A stretch of 64,000 nucleotides of DNA from the NCBI GenBank assembly GCA_965228435.1, contig OZ245818.1:2790001-2854000 (forward strand), given 5' to 3'. This document shows positions 37,217-45,820 of the stretch, piece by piece. The notes under the pieces are model-generated. The model had not been told where the DNA came from. It was given only the letters and a program-made list of their open reading frames with translations, and made no database searches. Position 1 is the first letter of the stretch. Every line of letters starts with the position of its first letter. The translations under genes and the position numbers were made by a program. The DNA comes from Hoeflea_A sp965228435 (lineage in GTDB: Bacteria > Pseudomonadota > Alphaproteobacteria > Rhizobiales > Rhizobiaceae).

Positions 37217-40200
37217 CGGATCCGACCCTCGATGGCGGCTATGTGGAACTGGCCGCGACCAGCAATTTTTCCTTCCTGCGCGGTGCCTCGCATCCCGAGG
37301 AACTGGTCAACGAGGCGGCTCGGCTCGGCCTTGCCGGCATCAGCGTCACCGACCGCAATTCGCTGGCCGGCGTGGTGCGGGCGCATATGGCGGCGAAGGA
37401 GGTCGGACTGGCCTTCGCTCCAGGCTGCCGGCTGGTCTTCGCTGATGGGACCCCCGACATTCTGGTCTGGCCGCGCGATCGCCTTGCCTATGGGCGGCTG
37501 TGCGAATTGCTGACGGCCGGCAAGCGGCGGGCGCCCAAGGGCGAATGCCACCTGGGGCTTGACGACCTGCTCGAGCACGGCGAGGGGCTGATCATGGCGG
37601 TGGTGCTGCCACCGGCTCTGCCACTTGCCGAACCCGCCTGCCTGGCGCGGCTGTCAGAGCGCTTTGCCGGTCATGTCTATCTTGCCGCCGCCTGGCGCTA
37701 TGCGGCCGTTGACCAGCGGTTCCTGGCGCTGATCGACCGGCTGGCCGGGCGCCTCGACCTGCCGCTGATCGCCGTTGGTGACGCGCTCTATCACGAGCCT
37801 GGGCGGCGCTTCCTGCAGGATGTAGTGACCTGCATCCGCGAGCATCTGCCGTTGCGCACCGCCGGCCGCGAACTCGAACCCAATGCCGAGCGGCACCTGC
37901 GCTCGGCCGCCGAGATGCAACGACTGTTCAAGGGGTACGAGCGGGCCGTCACGGAGACCGGCCGGCTGCTGTCGCGGCTCGGCTTTTCCATGGACTTGCT
38001 GCGCTACCAGTATCCCGAAGAGCCGACCGGCAGCGAGTTGCCGCCACAGGAGACGCTGGAACGGCTGACGCAGGAAGGGCTCGAGATGCGCTACCCGGAT
38101 GGTGCGCCAGCCAAGGTGCTCGATGCGATCGACCATGAGCTGGCGCTGATCCGCAAGCTCGAATACGCGCCCTATTTCCTCACCGTCTACGACATCGTGC
38201 GCTTCGCCCGCGAGAAGCAGATCCTGTGCCAGGGGCGTGGCTCGGCGGCCAATTCGGCCGTCTGTTATTGCCTCGGCATCACCGAGGTGGATCCGGAAAA
38301 GGTCGACCTCCTGTTCGAGCGCTTCATTTCGGAGGAACGCAACGAGCCGCCCGACATCGATGTCGATTTCGAGCACGAGCGGCGTGAGGAGGTCATCCAG
38401 TATATCTATCAGAAATACGGTCGCGAGCGGGCCGGCCTCGCCGCCACGGTGATCACCTACCGATCGCGCTCGGCACTGCGCGAGGTGGGCAAGGTGTTCG
38501 AACTGTCGGACGACGTGATCACCGCCATTTCGGGTACCCGCTGGGGCGCCTCGACGGCGCAGCTCGATGCCGACGACGCCAAGCGCGCCGGGCTCGATCC
38601 GGACGACAAGTACCTGATGCAGATCCTCGACCTGGCGACGCAGATCATCGGGTTCCCGCGTCACCTGTCGCAGCATGTCGGCGGCTTCGTCATCACCCGC
38701 GACCGGCTGAGCTCGGTGGTGCCGATCGAGAACGCCGCCATGGAAGACCGAACCGTGGTCGAGTGGGACAAGGACGACCTGGAATGTCTCGGCATTCTCA
38801 AGGTCGACGTGCTCGCGCTCGGCATGCTGAGCTGCATCCGCAAGGCCTTCGAGTTCCTCGAAAAGCACTATGGTCGCAGCGAGACCCTAGCGTCGCTCGG
38901 CGATGGCGACGAAAACGTCTACGACATGATCTGCCGGGCCGATACGGTTGGCGTCTTCCAGATCGAAAGCCGCGCCCAGATGTCGATGCTGCCACGGCTG
39001 CGGCCGCGCTGCTATTACGACCTGGTGATCGAGGTGGCGATCGTGCGGCCCGGTCCGATCCAGGGCGACATGGTGCATCCCTATCTCAGGCGGCGCCAGG
39101 GCAAGGAACCGGTCACCTATCCCAAGCAGGAGCTGGAGCAGGTGCTGAAGAAGACGCTAGGCGTGCCGCTGTTCCAGGAACAGGCGATGAATATCGCCAT
39201 CGTCGCCGCCAATTTCGCCCCCGGCGAAGCCGACAAGTTGCGCCGCGCCATGGCCACTTTCCGGCGCGTCGGCACCATCCATTCCTTCCGCGTCAAAATG
39301 GTCGATGGCATGGTTGCCAACGGTTATGAGCGGGAGTTCGCCGAACACTGTTTCAGCCAGATCGAGGGCTTTGGCGAATACGGCTTCCCGGAGAGCCACG
39401 CGGCCAGTTTCGCGCTGCTGGTCTACGTCTCCTGCTGGCTGAAATGCTATTATCCGGATGTCTTCTGCGCTGCCATCCTCAACTCCCAGCCGATGGGCTT
39501 TTATGCCCCGGCGCAGCTGATTCGCGATGCTCGCGAGCATGGCGTCGAGGTGCGGCCGGTCGACGTCAATCTGTCCGACTGGTATTCGCATCTGGAGCCC
39601 TGCGCGCCGGATGGCAGCACCACGGCCGCCATCTCACCGCGCCATGCCAGCATGGCCGGCATCATGCGAAACACCCATGCGGTGCGGCTCGGGCTTCACC
39701 GCATCAAGGGGTTCGGCGAGGACGATGCCGAGCGGCTGACCAAGGCCCGCGGCGCCGGCTATGACAGCGTGCGCGATCTGTGGATGCGGTCCGGCCTGTC
39801 GCGCCGGGCGATGGAAAAGCTGGCCGAGGCCGACGCCTTCCAGTCGATCGGCCTGTCGCGCCGCGATGCGCTGTGGGCGGTGCGGGCGCTCGACCCGCTG
39901 GGTGCGGCCGAAAGGCTGCCGCTGTTTTCCGTCGCCGGCCAGAAGAGCCTGCAGCAGGAGCCGGATATCAGCCTGCCGCCGATGCCGCTCGGCGAACAGG
40001 TGATCAACGACTATCGAAGCCTGTCCTTTTCGCTGAAAGCGCATCCGGTGTCCTTCGTACGCGAGCAACTGATCGCGGCCGGCTACCGGCAGAACGTCAC
40101 GCTGCCCGACTGCCGCGCCGGCCGCTTCGTCTCCGTCGCCGGGCTGGTGCTGGTGCGCCAGCGGCCGGGCTCGGCCAAGGGCGTGGTGTTCGAAACGCTG

Positions 40201-40572
40201 GAGGACGAGACTGGGGTCTCCAACATCATCGTCTGGCCGAAAGTGTTCGAACGCTATCGCACGGTGGTGATCGGCAGCCGCTTCATCGGCGTGCGTGGCC
40301 CGCTGCAGTCACAGGACGGCGTCATTCATGTGGTCGCCCGGCAGATGACCGACCTGACGCCGATGCTGTCGGGTCTGTCGGACAGCGATGGTCCGATCGA
40401 CGGCCTCGCCCGCGCCGACGAGGTGCGCCGCCAGCCGATCCCGCCGGAAGAACGCCAGAAGGCAGCCCGCATCCACCAGATGGTGATCCAGGCGCCGCAG
40501 CGTCGCAGCACGCCCAACATCCACGCCATGGCCACGCGCGGCATCCTGCCCAAGGGGCGCAATTTCCATTAG
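37213..40572 (+). CDS. dnaE2: Error-prone DNA polymerase III alpha subunit
   Basis: 1119 residues. The PHP domain starts at YVELAATSNFSFLRGASHPE; the palm motif PPDIDVDFEHERREEVIQYI supplies catalytic aspartates, and GRGSAANSAVCYCLGI and FGFPESHAASF-like GEYGFPESHAASFALL are conserved. An OB domain near the C-terminus includes VSVAGLVLVRQRPGSAKG. With ImuA and ImuB it carries out SOS mutagenesis. It is the third gene of the cassette and is translationally coupled to imuB. Confidence 0.97.
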   Translation: MTDPTLDGGYVELAATSNFSFLRGASHPEELVNEAARLGLAGISVTDRNSLAGVVRAHMAAKEVGLAFAPGCRLVFADGTPDILVWPRDRLAYGRLCELLTAGKRRAPKGECHLGLDDLLEHGEGLIMAVVLPPALPLAEPACLARLSERFAGHVYLAAAWRYAAVDQRFLALIDRLAGRLDLPLIAVGDALYHEPGRRFLQDVVTCIREHLPLRTAGRELEPNAERHLRSAAEMQRLFKGYERAVTETGRLLSRLGFSMDLLRYQYPEEPTGSELPPQETLERLTQEGLEMRYPDGAPAKVLDAIDHELALIRKLEYAPYFLTVYDIVRFAREKQILCQGRGSAANSAVCYCLGITEVDPEKVDLLFERFISEERNEPPDIDVDFEHERREEVIQYIYQKYGRERAGLAATVITYRSRSALREVGKVFELSDDVITAISGTRWGASTAQLDADDAKRAGLDPDDKYLMQILDLATQIIGFPRHLSQHVGGFVITRDRLSSVVPIENAAMEDRTVVEWDKDDLECLGILKVDVLALGMLSCIRKAFEFLEKHYGRSETLASLGDGDENVYDMICRADTVGVFQIESRAQMSMLPRLRPRCYYDLVIEVAIVRPGPIQGDMVHPYLRRRQGKEPVTYPKQELEQVLKKTLGVPLFQEQAMNIAIVAANFAPGEADKLRRAMATFRRVGTIHSFRVKMVDGMVANGYEREFAEHCFSQIEGFGEYGFPESHAASFALLVYVSCWLKCYYPDVFCAAILNSQPMGFYAPAQLIRDAREHGVEVRPVDVNLSDWYSHLEPCAPDGSTTAAISPRHASMAGIMRNTHAVRLGLHRIKGFGEDDAERLTKARGAGYDSVRDLWMRSGLSRRAMEKLAEADAFQSIGLSRRDALWAVRALDPLGAAERLPLFSVAGQKSLQQEPDISLPPMPLGEQVINDYRSLSFSLKAHPVSFVREQLIAAGYRQNVTLPDCRAGRFVSVAGLVLVRQRPGSAKGVVFETLEDETGVSNIIVWPKVFERYRTVVIGSRFIGVRGPLQSQDGVIHVVARQMTDLTPMLSGLSDSDGPIDGLARADEVRRQPIPPEERQKAARIHQMVIQAPQRRSTPNIHAMATRGILPKGRNFH

Positions 40573-40581
40573 CGGCGCAGC

Positions 40582-40599
40582 CTGGGACGACAGTCCCGG
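40582..40599. terminator. Possible terminator between dnaE2 and the convergent hydrolase gene
   Basis: A 7-bp stem CTGGGAC (40582-40588) / GTCCCGG (40593-40599) with a GACA loop and one T-G pair lies in the 28-base gap between convergent genes. There is no proper T-run, so it is only a weak candidate. Confidence 0.35.
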
Positions 40600-40600
40600 T

Positions 40601-41764
40601 TCACATGTTGCGTTCGGCAAGCCATGTTCGGATTTGCTCCACGACCAGTGCCAGATGCTCCGGTTGGTCACGGTAATAGTGGGTCGCGCCGTCGATGCGC
40701 CGGAAGCTCTTGTCGGCGGTCGTCGCCGCGTCGAACACGCAGGCCGGGTGGCTGACCGGTACCGCATCGTCCGCCGTATTCTCGATCACCAGAAGCGGTG
40801 CTGTGACGCCGGAAATGCAGGCCTCGGCATCGGCGCGGGAATGATCCGGCGACCATTGCGACAGCCACGCGCGCAATGTGGTAAAACGGGCAAGGCCGAC
40901 CGGGCCGGAATTCACGGTCTCGGGATTGCCCAGATAACACCAGCCGGGCCGGCGGTCGTTCGGTTCCAGCGTGTCGTCCAGAAAGCGCGGATCGGCCATG
41001 GTGCGATGGACTATGAAGGGCCGTTCCAGCTCGTCACCGCCGCGTTTCTTCAAAGTCTCCAGAAGCTCGAGCACCCGATCGGTGATGCAGCGGACGCGCG
41101 CGAGTTGAGCCGCGCGAAACGTGGCAACATACTCTTCTCCATAGGGCGGGTTCACATCGCTCCCGTAGATATCGAGGGCCGGATCGCGGTCATCCGGGTT
41201 CAATTCGTCGCGCAGCGAGGGGTCGATCCATTCGCTCAGGATGCGGGCGCGGCCCGTATGGGCCGCGATGAACATCAGCGCATCGGCCGGCTGCAAACCG
41301 GCCCGCGTCAGATCGTATGCATCGCCGGCGGGTGTCTCCGTCATGGTCGGGTTTTCCGCCTGATTCTGGTAGAATGCCGCCAGCGAGCCACCGCCCGACC
41401 ATCCGCACAGCACGATGTTTCTGTATCCCAGAACGTCCCGGGCATGCGCCACATAGGCGCCCAGATCAGCGGCGACCTTTTCCATGATCAGCGCGGTGTC
41501 GTTCTTGGCGTAGCGCGACGCGCAGCACAGAATATGATGTCCGGATTTCGCCAGTGCCAACGGCAACGGCATGAGGTTCAGCGTCGATGCCGGATGCATG
41601 AAGAGCAAAACCGTTTCGCTGTCATGCCCTTCCGGAACAATGCGTTGACCCTCAAGGAAAACCTTTCCCTGACTGCCGGCGAACCCGTAGGTTTCAGTGA
41701 AGGCTGCCTTTTCCTCGAAGGCGACGATAACCGGTTCCCGCTGGATTTCGTGAACGGCAGACAT
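40601..41764 (-). CDS. Alpha/beta hydrolase of unknown substrate
   Basis: 387 residues. The nucleophile elbow is CGWSGGGSLAAFY, with oxyanion-side LLFMHPASTLNLM, an acid in the segment VIENTADDAVPVSHPA, and a final histidine in RIDGATHYYRDQPEHL. This order fits an esterase/hydrolase fold with Ser-Asp-His. It follows the VOC gene by eight bases and thus belongs to a two-gene operon facing a GntR regulator. The neighbours suggest catabolism of an aromatic or halogenated compound, but no substrate can be named. Confidence 0.8.
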   Translation of the reverse strand: MSAVHEIQREPVIVAFEEKAAFTETYGFAGSQGKVFLEGQRIVPEGHDSETVLLFMHPASTLNLMPLPLALAKSGHHILCCASRYAKNDTALIMEKVAADLGAYVAHARDVLGYRNIVLCGWSGGGSLAAFYQNQAENPTMTETPAGDAYDLTRAGLQPADALMFIAAHTGRARILSEWIDPSLRDELNPDDRDPALDIYGSDVNPPYGEEYVATFRAAQLARVRCITDRVLELLETLKKRGGDELERPFIVHRTMADPRFLDDTLEPNDRRPGWCYLGNPETVNSGPVGLARFTTLRAWLSQWSPDHSRADAEACISGVTAPLLVIENTADDAVPVSHPACVFDAATTADKSFRRIDGATHYYRDQPEHLALVVEQIRTWLAERNM

Positions 41765-41772
41765 TTCCCGGC

Positions 41773-42306
41773 TCAGCCGCGTGCGTCCGCATGCAAATCC
41801 ATATCGACATCCGGCGCCCGCTTGGTCTTGGACCAGATTTCCAGGGTGTCTTCCGCCTTGTCGCGCAGTCGCTGCCCAAGTTCCGGCGTCGTCGTGTCAA
41901 ACGCAATCTCGAGCCTGTGCCCGTTGGGGTCGAAGAAATAGATCGATTCGCAGATCTTGTGGTCGGTGGGGCCAAGCACATCGATTCCGCCTGCCTCGAG
42001 GCGCTTCTTGTAGGCCAGCAGGGTATCCCGATCCTCGACATGCAACGCCAGATGCTGCACCCAGGCCGGGGTCTCGGGGTCGACCATGTTGCCCTTGTCT
42101 TCGGGCAGTTCGAAAAAGGCGATGAACGAGCCGTCCGGCATCTGCAGGAAGACGTGAATGTGCGGCGACCACTCGCCGGTCGAGGGGACTTCATTCTCGG
42201 CCACGGCGATGTTGAAATCAAGATCAAGGTACTTCTTGTAAAACTCGACGGTCTCTTTTGCGTCCTTACAGCGATAGGCGGCGTGGTGAAGTCTGCTGAC
42301 TGCCAT
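41773..42306 (-). CDS. VOC-family protein (glyoxalase/extradiol dioxygenase superfamily)
   Basis: 177 residues with two beta-alpha-beta-beta-beta modules: RLHHAAYRCKDAKETVEFYK at the N-terminus and VQHLALHVEDRDTLLAYKKR in the second. Candidate metal ligands are H7 or H8, the histidine in VQHLAL, and the glutamate in GHRLEIAFD. It could be a dioxygenase-like ring-cleavage enzyme, an isomerase or a glyoxalase; motif evidence alone does not decide. A GGGAGG site precedes ATG. First gene of the operon under the divergent GntR regulator. Confidence 0.85.
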   Translation of the reverse strand: MAVSRLHHAAYRCKDAKETVEFYKKYLDLDFNIAVAENEVPSTGEWSPHIHVFLQMPDGSFIAFFELPEDKGNMVDPETPAWVQHLALHVEDRDTLLAYKKRLEAGGIDVLGPTDHKICESIYFFDPNGHRLEIAFDTTTPELGQRLRDKAEDTLEIWSKTKRAPDVDMDLHADARG

Positions 42307-42348
42307 GACGGATCCTCCCGAGCATGTCGATTTTTGCGGCTTTCAATT

Positions 42349-42415
42349 ATTTTGTATCCAATAGTGTGTATTCTTACAATAAAAATATGTGATCGCTATG
42401 ATTTTGTATCCAATA
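42349..42415. promoter_or_regulatory. Two direct 15-bp repeats, likely GntR operators
   Basis: ATTTTGTATCCAATA occurs exactly at 42349-42363 and again at 42401-42415, 52 bases apart (about five helical turns). Each contains TTG-TATC-CAA, similar to the short TTG/CAA palindromes bound by FCD-type GntR regulators. They lie in the AT-rich spacer between the VOC/hydrolase operon and the GntR gene. The second repeat touches an alternative ATG (42415), which supports a later regulator start. Confidence 0.65.
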
Positions 42416-42432
42416 TGAGTAGAGTCCAGCTG

Positions 42433-43089
42433 ATGGACCTGAACTCGCCTGGAATCCGAATGAGCAGCACGACAGACATTGCCTACGACAGGCTGAAAGC
42501 AGAGATCATGTCGGGCGCTTTGGTCGCCGGTGACCGCATCAAGGAAGAACTGGTCGCGGATAAGCTGGGTGTCAGCCGAACTCCCATCCGCAATGCGTTG
42601 CAGAAACTCGCGGCGCAGGGCTTCATTGTGATGACCCATCACCAGGGTGCGCGGGTCGCCAACTGGAGCTCCCAGGATCTCGAAGAAATCACCGCCATGC
42701 GTGCCCTGCTGGAAGGGTTCGGTGCCGGTGTCGCGGCCCGAAAGATCACTCACCAACAACTCGAAACACTCGAGACCCTGTGCCGTGAGATGGAACAGGC
42801 TGCTGAAAGAGGTACCACGGCAGACCTGGAAGAGATCACCAATCTCAACAGCCAGTTTCACATGACAATCATCGAAGCTTCCGGGAACCGGCGCCTGGCG
42901 GAGGTGATCGGAAACCTTGCCCATCCGCTTCTTGTGCAGCGTCGGTTCATCGCATTCGGCAGCGAACGGCTGCAGCGTTCCATGGGGCATCACCGCGAGA
43001 TCGTCGATGCGCTCACCCAGGGCGATTCCGACTGGGCCAGAGTGATCATGCACTCCCACATCCTTGCGAGTGCAAGGGTTGGCTCTTAG
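42433..43089 (+). CDS. GntR-family (FCD domain) transcriptional regulator
   Basis: About 218 residues from 42433; ATG codons at 42415 and 42460 are alternatives. The winged helix is visible in AYDRLKAEIMSGALVAGDRI and KLGVSRTPIRNALQKLAAQG, followed by an all-helical FCD effector domain (TAMRALLEGFGAGVAARKIT, NSQFHMTIIEASGNRRLAEV). It diverges from the VOC and hydrolase genes and probably represses them until a pathway metabolite binds. Confidence 0.9.
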   Translation: MDLNSPGIRMSSTTDIAYDRLKAEIMSGALVAGDRIKEELVADKLGVSRTPIRNALQKLAAQGFIVMTHHQGARVANWSSQDLEEITAMRALLEGFGAGVAARKITHQQLETLETLCREMEQAAERGTTADLEEITNLNSQFHMTIIEASGNRRLAEVIGNLAHPLLVQRRFIAFGSERLQRSMGHHREIVDALTQGDSDWARVIMHSHILASARVGS

Positions 43090-43130
43090 GGCAGGACCAG
43101 CCGGAGCGCCAGGGTATTCTGTAGATCCCG

Positions 43131-44159
43131 TCAGGGCTGCTTCTCGACAATCTCCAACAGGTCGACCGAGTTCAGCCAGGCCCGCACTGAAGCCTCATCG
43201 GCTGTCGACAGGCCATGGACGTGGTCGACGATCATTTGTCGGGACTGCTCGACATAGGGCCGGGCCAGGTAGCTGACGTCTTCGCCATAGATGGCAATGA
43301 CGAAGGCTTTGTCCTTCTGGGCAAGCGCCCTGGCGTTGCCGAGGGCGAAGGGCTTGTAGGTCCGTGCCATCTCCTCAAGGACGAATCGGCCAAAACCCGT
43401 TGTTACGGGAAACGCCGGCAAATCGCCCGTGCCGTCCCATGTGTCGGCGGTTTCCTCGACCCACTTCACGACGACCGGGTAACGATCGTGGAGCTCTGTC
43501 CTGGGGGCCGGGTCAAAGAGGAAATGTGCCCGCAGTCCGGCGAGGACGATGCAGTCGACCGCCGTTGGTCGGTCGCCCAGCAGATATCGCGTTTCCACCA
43601 GCTGCTGCTCAGCTGCGTGCATGATGCGGTGGTATTCCTTTTCGGCTTCCCTTTTCTGCGTTTCGCTGCTCACGCCAGTCGCCCGGCACACCTTCGCACC
43701 CCATTCAACGAAGGATCTGGCAAAGGCCGCATCGCCCCCGGCCGCATCCATTGACAGGAGCTCGTGGTTTGCCGGGTAGTTCCAGCGCCAATGTACCGTC
43801 GTGCGGGCGATCCACTCGTCGAAATATTCCTCCAGGACATGCACCAGAACCCCGAGTTCCCCGCCAGGGAACATTTCCCGGCGGGCGAAGCGGTGATCCA
43901 GCATCCGAAGGATCGGCGTCGTATCGCCCAGCATCCAGTTTTCCGGTGTGTGCAGCACCGGGATCTGATGGGTCGCCGCGCGCAGGCGAATTTCGTCCCC
44001 GTTGTCTCTCGTCTTGGCGCGGAACTCCCAGTCGGCGCCATAAAAGTGCAAGGCGGCCATGAGCTTGTGGGTGAAATAGCTGCGCTGCCAGCCATAGACC
44101 ACATAGCAGTCCGGGCGGGCCAACTGGGTTTCTGTTCGGGATTGCTGTGGCGTGAACAT
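43131..44159 (-). CDS. Glutathione S-transferase family protein
   Basis: 342 residues from the ATG at 44159; an open frame to 44240 would cover the TetR operators and is rejected. The N-terminal thioredoxin-like domain reads CYVVYGWQRSYFTHKLMAAL with the cis-proline segment THQIPVLHTPENW and the glutathione-gripping MLGDTTPILRML. The C-terminal all-alpha domain contains RYLLGDRPTAVDCIVLAGLR. The protein is longer than standard (~220) GSTs because of an extra C-terminal ~100 residues. It faces a TetR/dehalogenase operon and could conjugate or dehalogenate a substrate. Confidence 0.83.
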   Translation of the reverse strand: MFTPQQSRTETQLARPDCYVVYGWQRSYFTHKLMAALHFYGADWEFRAKTRDNGDEIRLRAATHQIPVLHTPENWMLGDTTPILRMLDHRFARREMFPGGELGVLVHVLEEYFDEWIARTTVHWRWNYPANHELLSMDAAGGDAAFARSFVEWGAKVCRATGVSSETQKREAEKEYHRIMHAAEQQLVETRYLLGDRPTAVDCIVLAGLRAHFLFDPAPRTELHDRYPVVVKWVEETADTWDGTGDLPAFPVTTGFGRFVLEEMARTYKPFALGNARALAQKDKAFVIAIYGEDVSYLARPYVEQSRQMIVDHVHGLSTADEASVRAWLNSVDLLEIVEKQP

Positions 44160-44183
44160 TGAATTTCCGGATTTCAATTTGAC

Positions 44184-44228
44184 ATTACGAGCATAATGCG
44201 AGATATCATTTCGTATTACAAGCGTAAT
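44184..44228. promoter_or_regulatory. Two palindromic TetR operators
   Basis: ATTACGAGCATAAT (44184-44197) and ATTACAAGCGTAAT (44215-44228) are two copies of an ATTAC-N4-GTAAT palindrome, the first with one mismatch, with starts 31 bases apart (three helical turns). They sit between the divergent GST and TetR genes and would let one regulator control both. The second overlaps the ATG at 44227, so the TetR start is more likely 44239. Confidence 0.75.
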
Positions 44229-44238
44229 GGGAATTGGC

Positions 44239-44844
44239 ATGGCAGATCACCGCACGCAGCGGGCGCGTCACAAACAGGAATCCCGGCAGCGCATTCTCGA
44301 TGCAGCGGCTGCCAGATTGCGCGAAGACGGCATTGACGGTGCATCGATCATTCCTGTCATGAAAATGGCCGGGCTGACCCACGGTACGTTCTACAGCCAC
44401 TTCGAAAACAAGGATGATTTGGCTGTCGAAGCCTTCCGACACGCGATTTCGGACAACCGCGAGCAATGGATCGGGTCCGTCAGGAGCCGGTCATGGAAGA
44501 CGCGGGTTGCCCAACTGGCCAAGGGATATCTCAACCGCAAGCACCGGGATGGCCGTTCGCATTCCTGCCCCTATTCGGCACTGGCCACTGACGCGGCCCG
44601 GGCTTCGGACGATTTCCGCCAAACCTTTGAAGAAGAGCTGCACAGGTCGCTGAACGCCATGGGCGGCAGCGCCCTGGATGAACGGCAAGAACACGCCCAT
44701 TACGAGGAAACCATCGCTCTCATGGCCCTGTTTGTCGGCGGGCTGTCGCTGGCACGCGCCGTCGACAGTCCTGCACTGTCAGACCGGATCCTGAAAACAT
44801 GCCGAACCATGTCCGAGCGCCTGATTGATGAGGAGACATCCTGA
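44239..44844 (+). CDS. TetR-family transcriptional regulator
   Basis: 201 residues starting MADHRTQRARHKQESR after a GGGAAT ribosome site. The HTH is seen in ILDAAAARLREDGIDGASI followed by MAGLTHGTFYSHFENKDDL, a typical TetR recognition region. The C-terminal ligand domain contains CPYSALATDAAR. It shares one base with the start of the haloalkane dehalogenase gene (TGATG), so the two form an operon. Confidence 0.92.
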   Translation: MADHRTQRARHKQESRQRILDAAAARLREDGIDGASIIPVMKMAGLTHGTFYSHFENKDDLAVEAFRHAISDNREQWIGSVRSRSWKTRVAQLAKGYLNRKHRDGRSHSCPYSALATDAARASDDFRQTFEEELHRSLNAMGGSALDERQEHAHYEETIALMALFVGGLSLARAVDSPALSDRILKTCRTMSERLIDEETS

Positions 44845-45731
44845 TGCCGATCGATATCGCCCCTTATGCTGAAAAGAAGACGATCACCATCAACGGCCGT
44901 TCCATGGCCTATATCGACGAGGGAGACGGTGACGCCATCGTCTTCCAGCACGGCAATCCCACCTCATCCTACCTGTGGCGCAATGTCATGCCGCATCTGG
45001 AGGGCCAGGGGCGGCTGGTCGCCTGCGATCTCATCGGAATGGGCGACTCGGACAAGCTCTCGCCGTCCGGCCCGGACAGCTACACCTTCGCCGAACATCG
45101 CGAATTCCTGTTCGCGCTCTATGACGCTCTGGGTCTTGGCGACCGTGTCGTCCTGGTGCTGCACGACTGGGGATCCGCCCTCGGGTTTGACTGGGCAAAC
45201 CAGAACTGGGACAGGGTCCAGGGGATCGCCTACATGGAAGCCATCGTCAAACCGGTGGCCTGGGATGAATGGCCGGAAAATGCCCGCGCCGTCTTTCAAG
45301 GGTTCCGATCGGAAGCCGGCGAAGCGATGGTGCTGGAGAAGAATGTCTTTGTCGAACGGGTGCTTCCCGCTTCGGTCATGCGGGAAATGCGCGACGATGA
45401 AATGGCCGAGTACCGGCGTCCCTTCGTCAATGCAGGTGAGGATCGTCGCCCGACGTTGACCTGGCCACGCCAGATCCCCATCGAAGGTGAGCCCGAGGAC
45501 GTGGCCAAGGTTGTTGAGGACTATGGCGCGTGGCTGTCGACCAGCGACCTGCCCAAACTGTTCATCAACGCGGATCCAGGCTCGATCCTTGTCGGACAGC
45601 AGCGCGACTTCTGCCGGTCCTGGCCCAACCAGCAAGAGGTCACCGTCAAGGGCACCCATTTCATTCAGGAGGATTCGCCGGACGAGATCGGCAAGGCCGT
45701 TTCCGGTTTTGTCCGTGAGCTCAGGGGTTAG
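44844..45731 (+). CDS. Haloalkane dehalogenase (LinB/DhaA type)
   Basis: 295 residues. It follows the LinB pattern from memory with the same numbering: halide-binding N38 in HGNPTSSYLWRN, nucleophile D108 and halide-binding W109 in VLHDWGSALGFDW, catalytic acid E132 in YMEAI, and base H272 in THFIQEDSPDE. These hydrolyse haloalkanes to alcohols and halide through an ester intermediate. No signal peptide is seen. All five key residues are present, so an active enzyme is expected. Substrate range cannot be predicted. Confidence 0.93.
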   Translation: MPIDIAPYAEKKTITINGRSMAYIDEGDGDAIVFQHGNPTSSYLWRNVMPHLEGQGRLVACDLIGMGDSDKLSPSGPDSYTFAEHREFLFALYDALGLGDRVVLVLHDWGSALGFDWANQNWDRVQGIAYMEAIVKPVAWDEWPENARAVFQGFRSEAGEAMVLEKNVFVERVLPASVMREMRDDEMAEYRRPFVNAGEDRRPTLTWPRQIPIEGEPEDVAKVVEDYGAWLSTSDLPKLFINADPGSILVGQQRDFCRSWPNQQEVTVKGTHFIQEDSPDEIGKAVSGFVRELRG

Positions 45732-45820
45732 CCGACCATGACCACCCCTGCGCGGCGGCTGGTCGTCTGGATTGCCTGAAATCCAGCTTTAACCGCTGCA
45801 TCGCAATACCAATGCCAGCT

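Noticed and set aside
40582..40599. Hairpin after dnaE2 as a strong terminator
   Set aside because: The stem is fair but lacks a T-run on either strand; listed only as a weak candidate.
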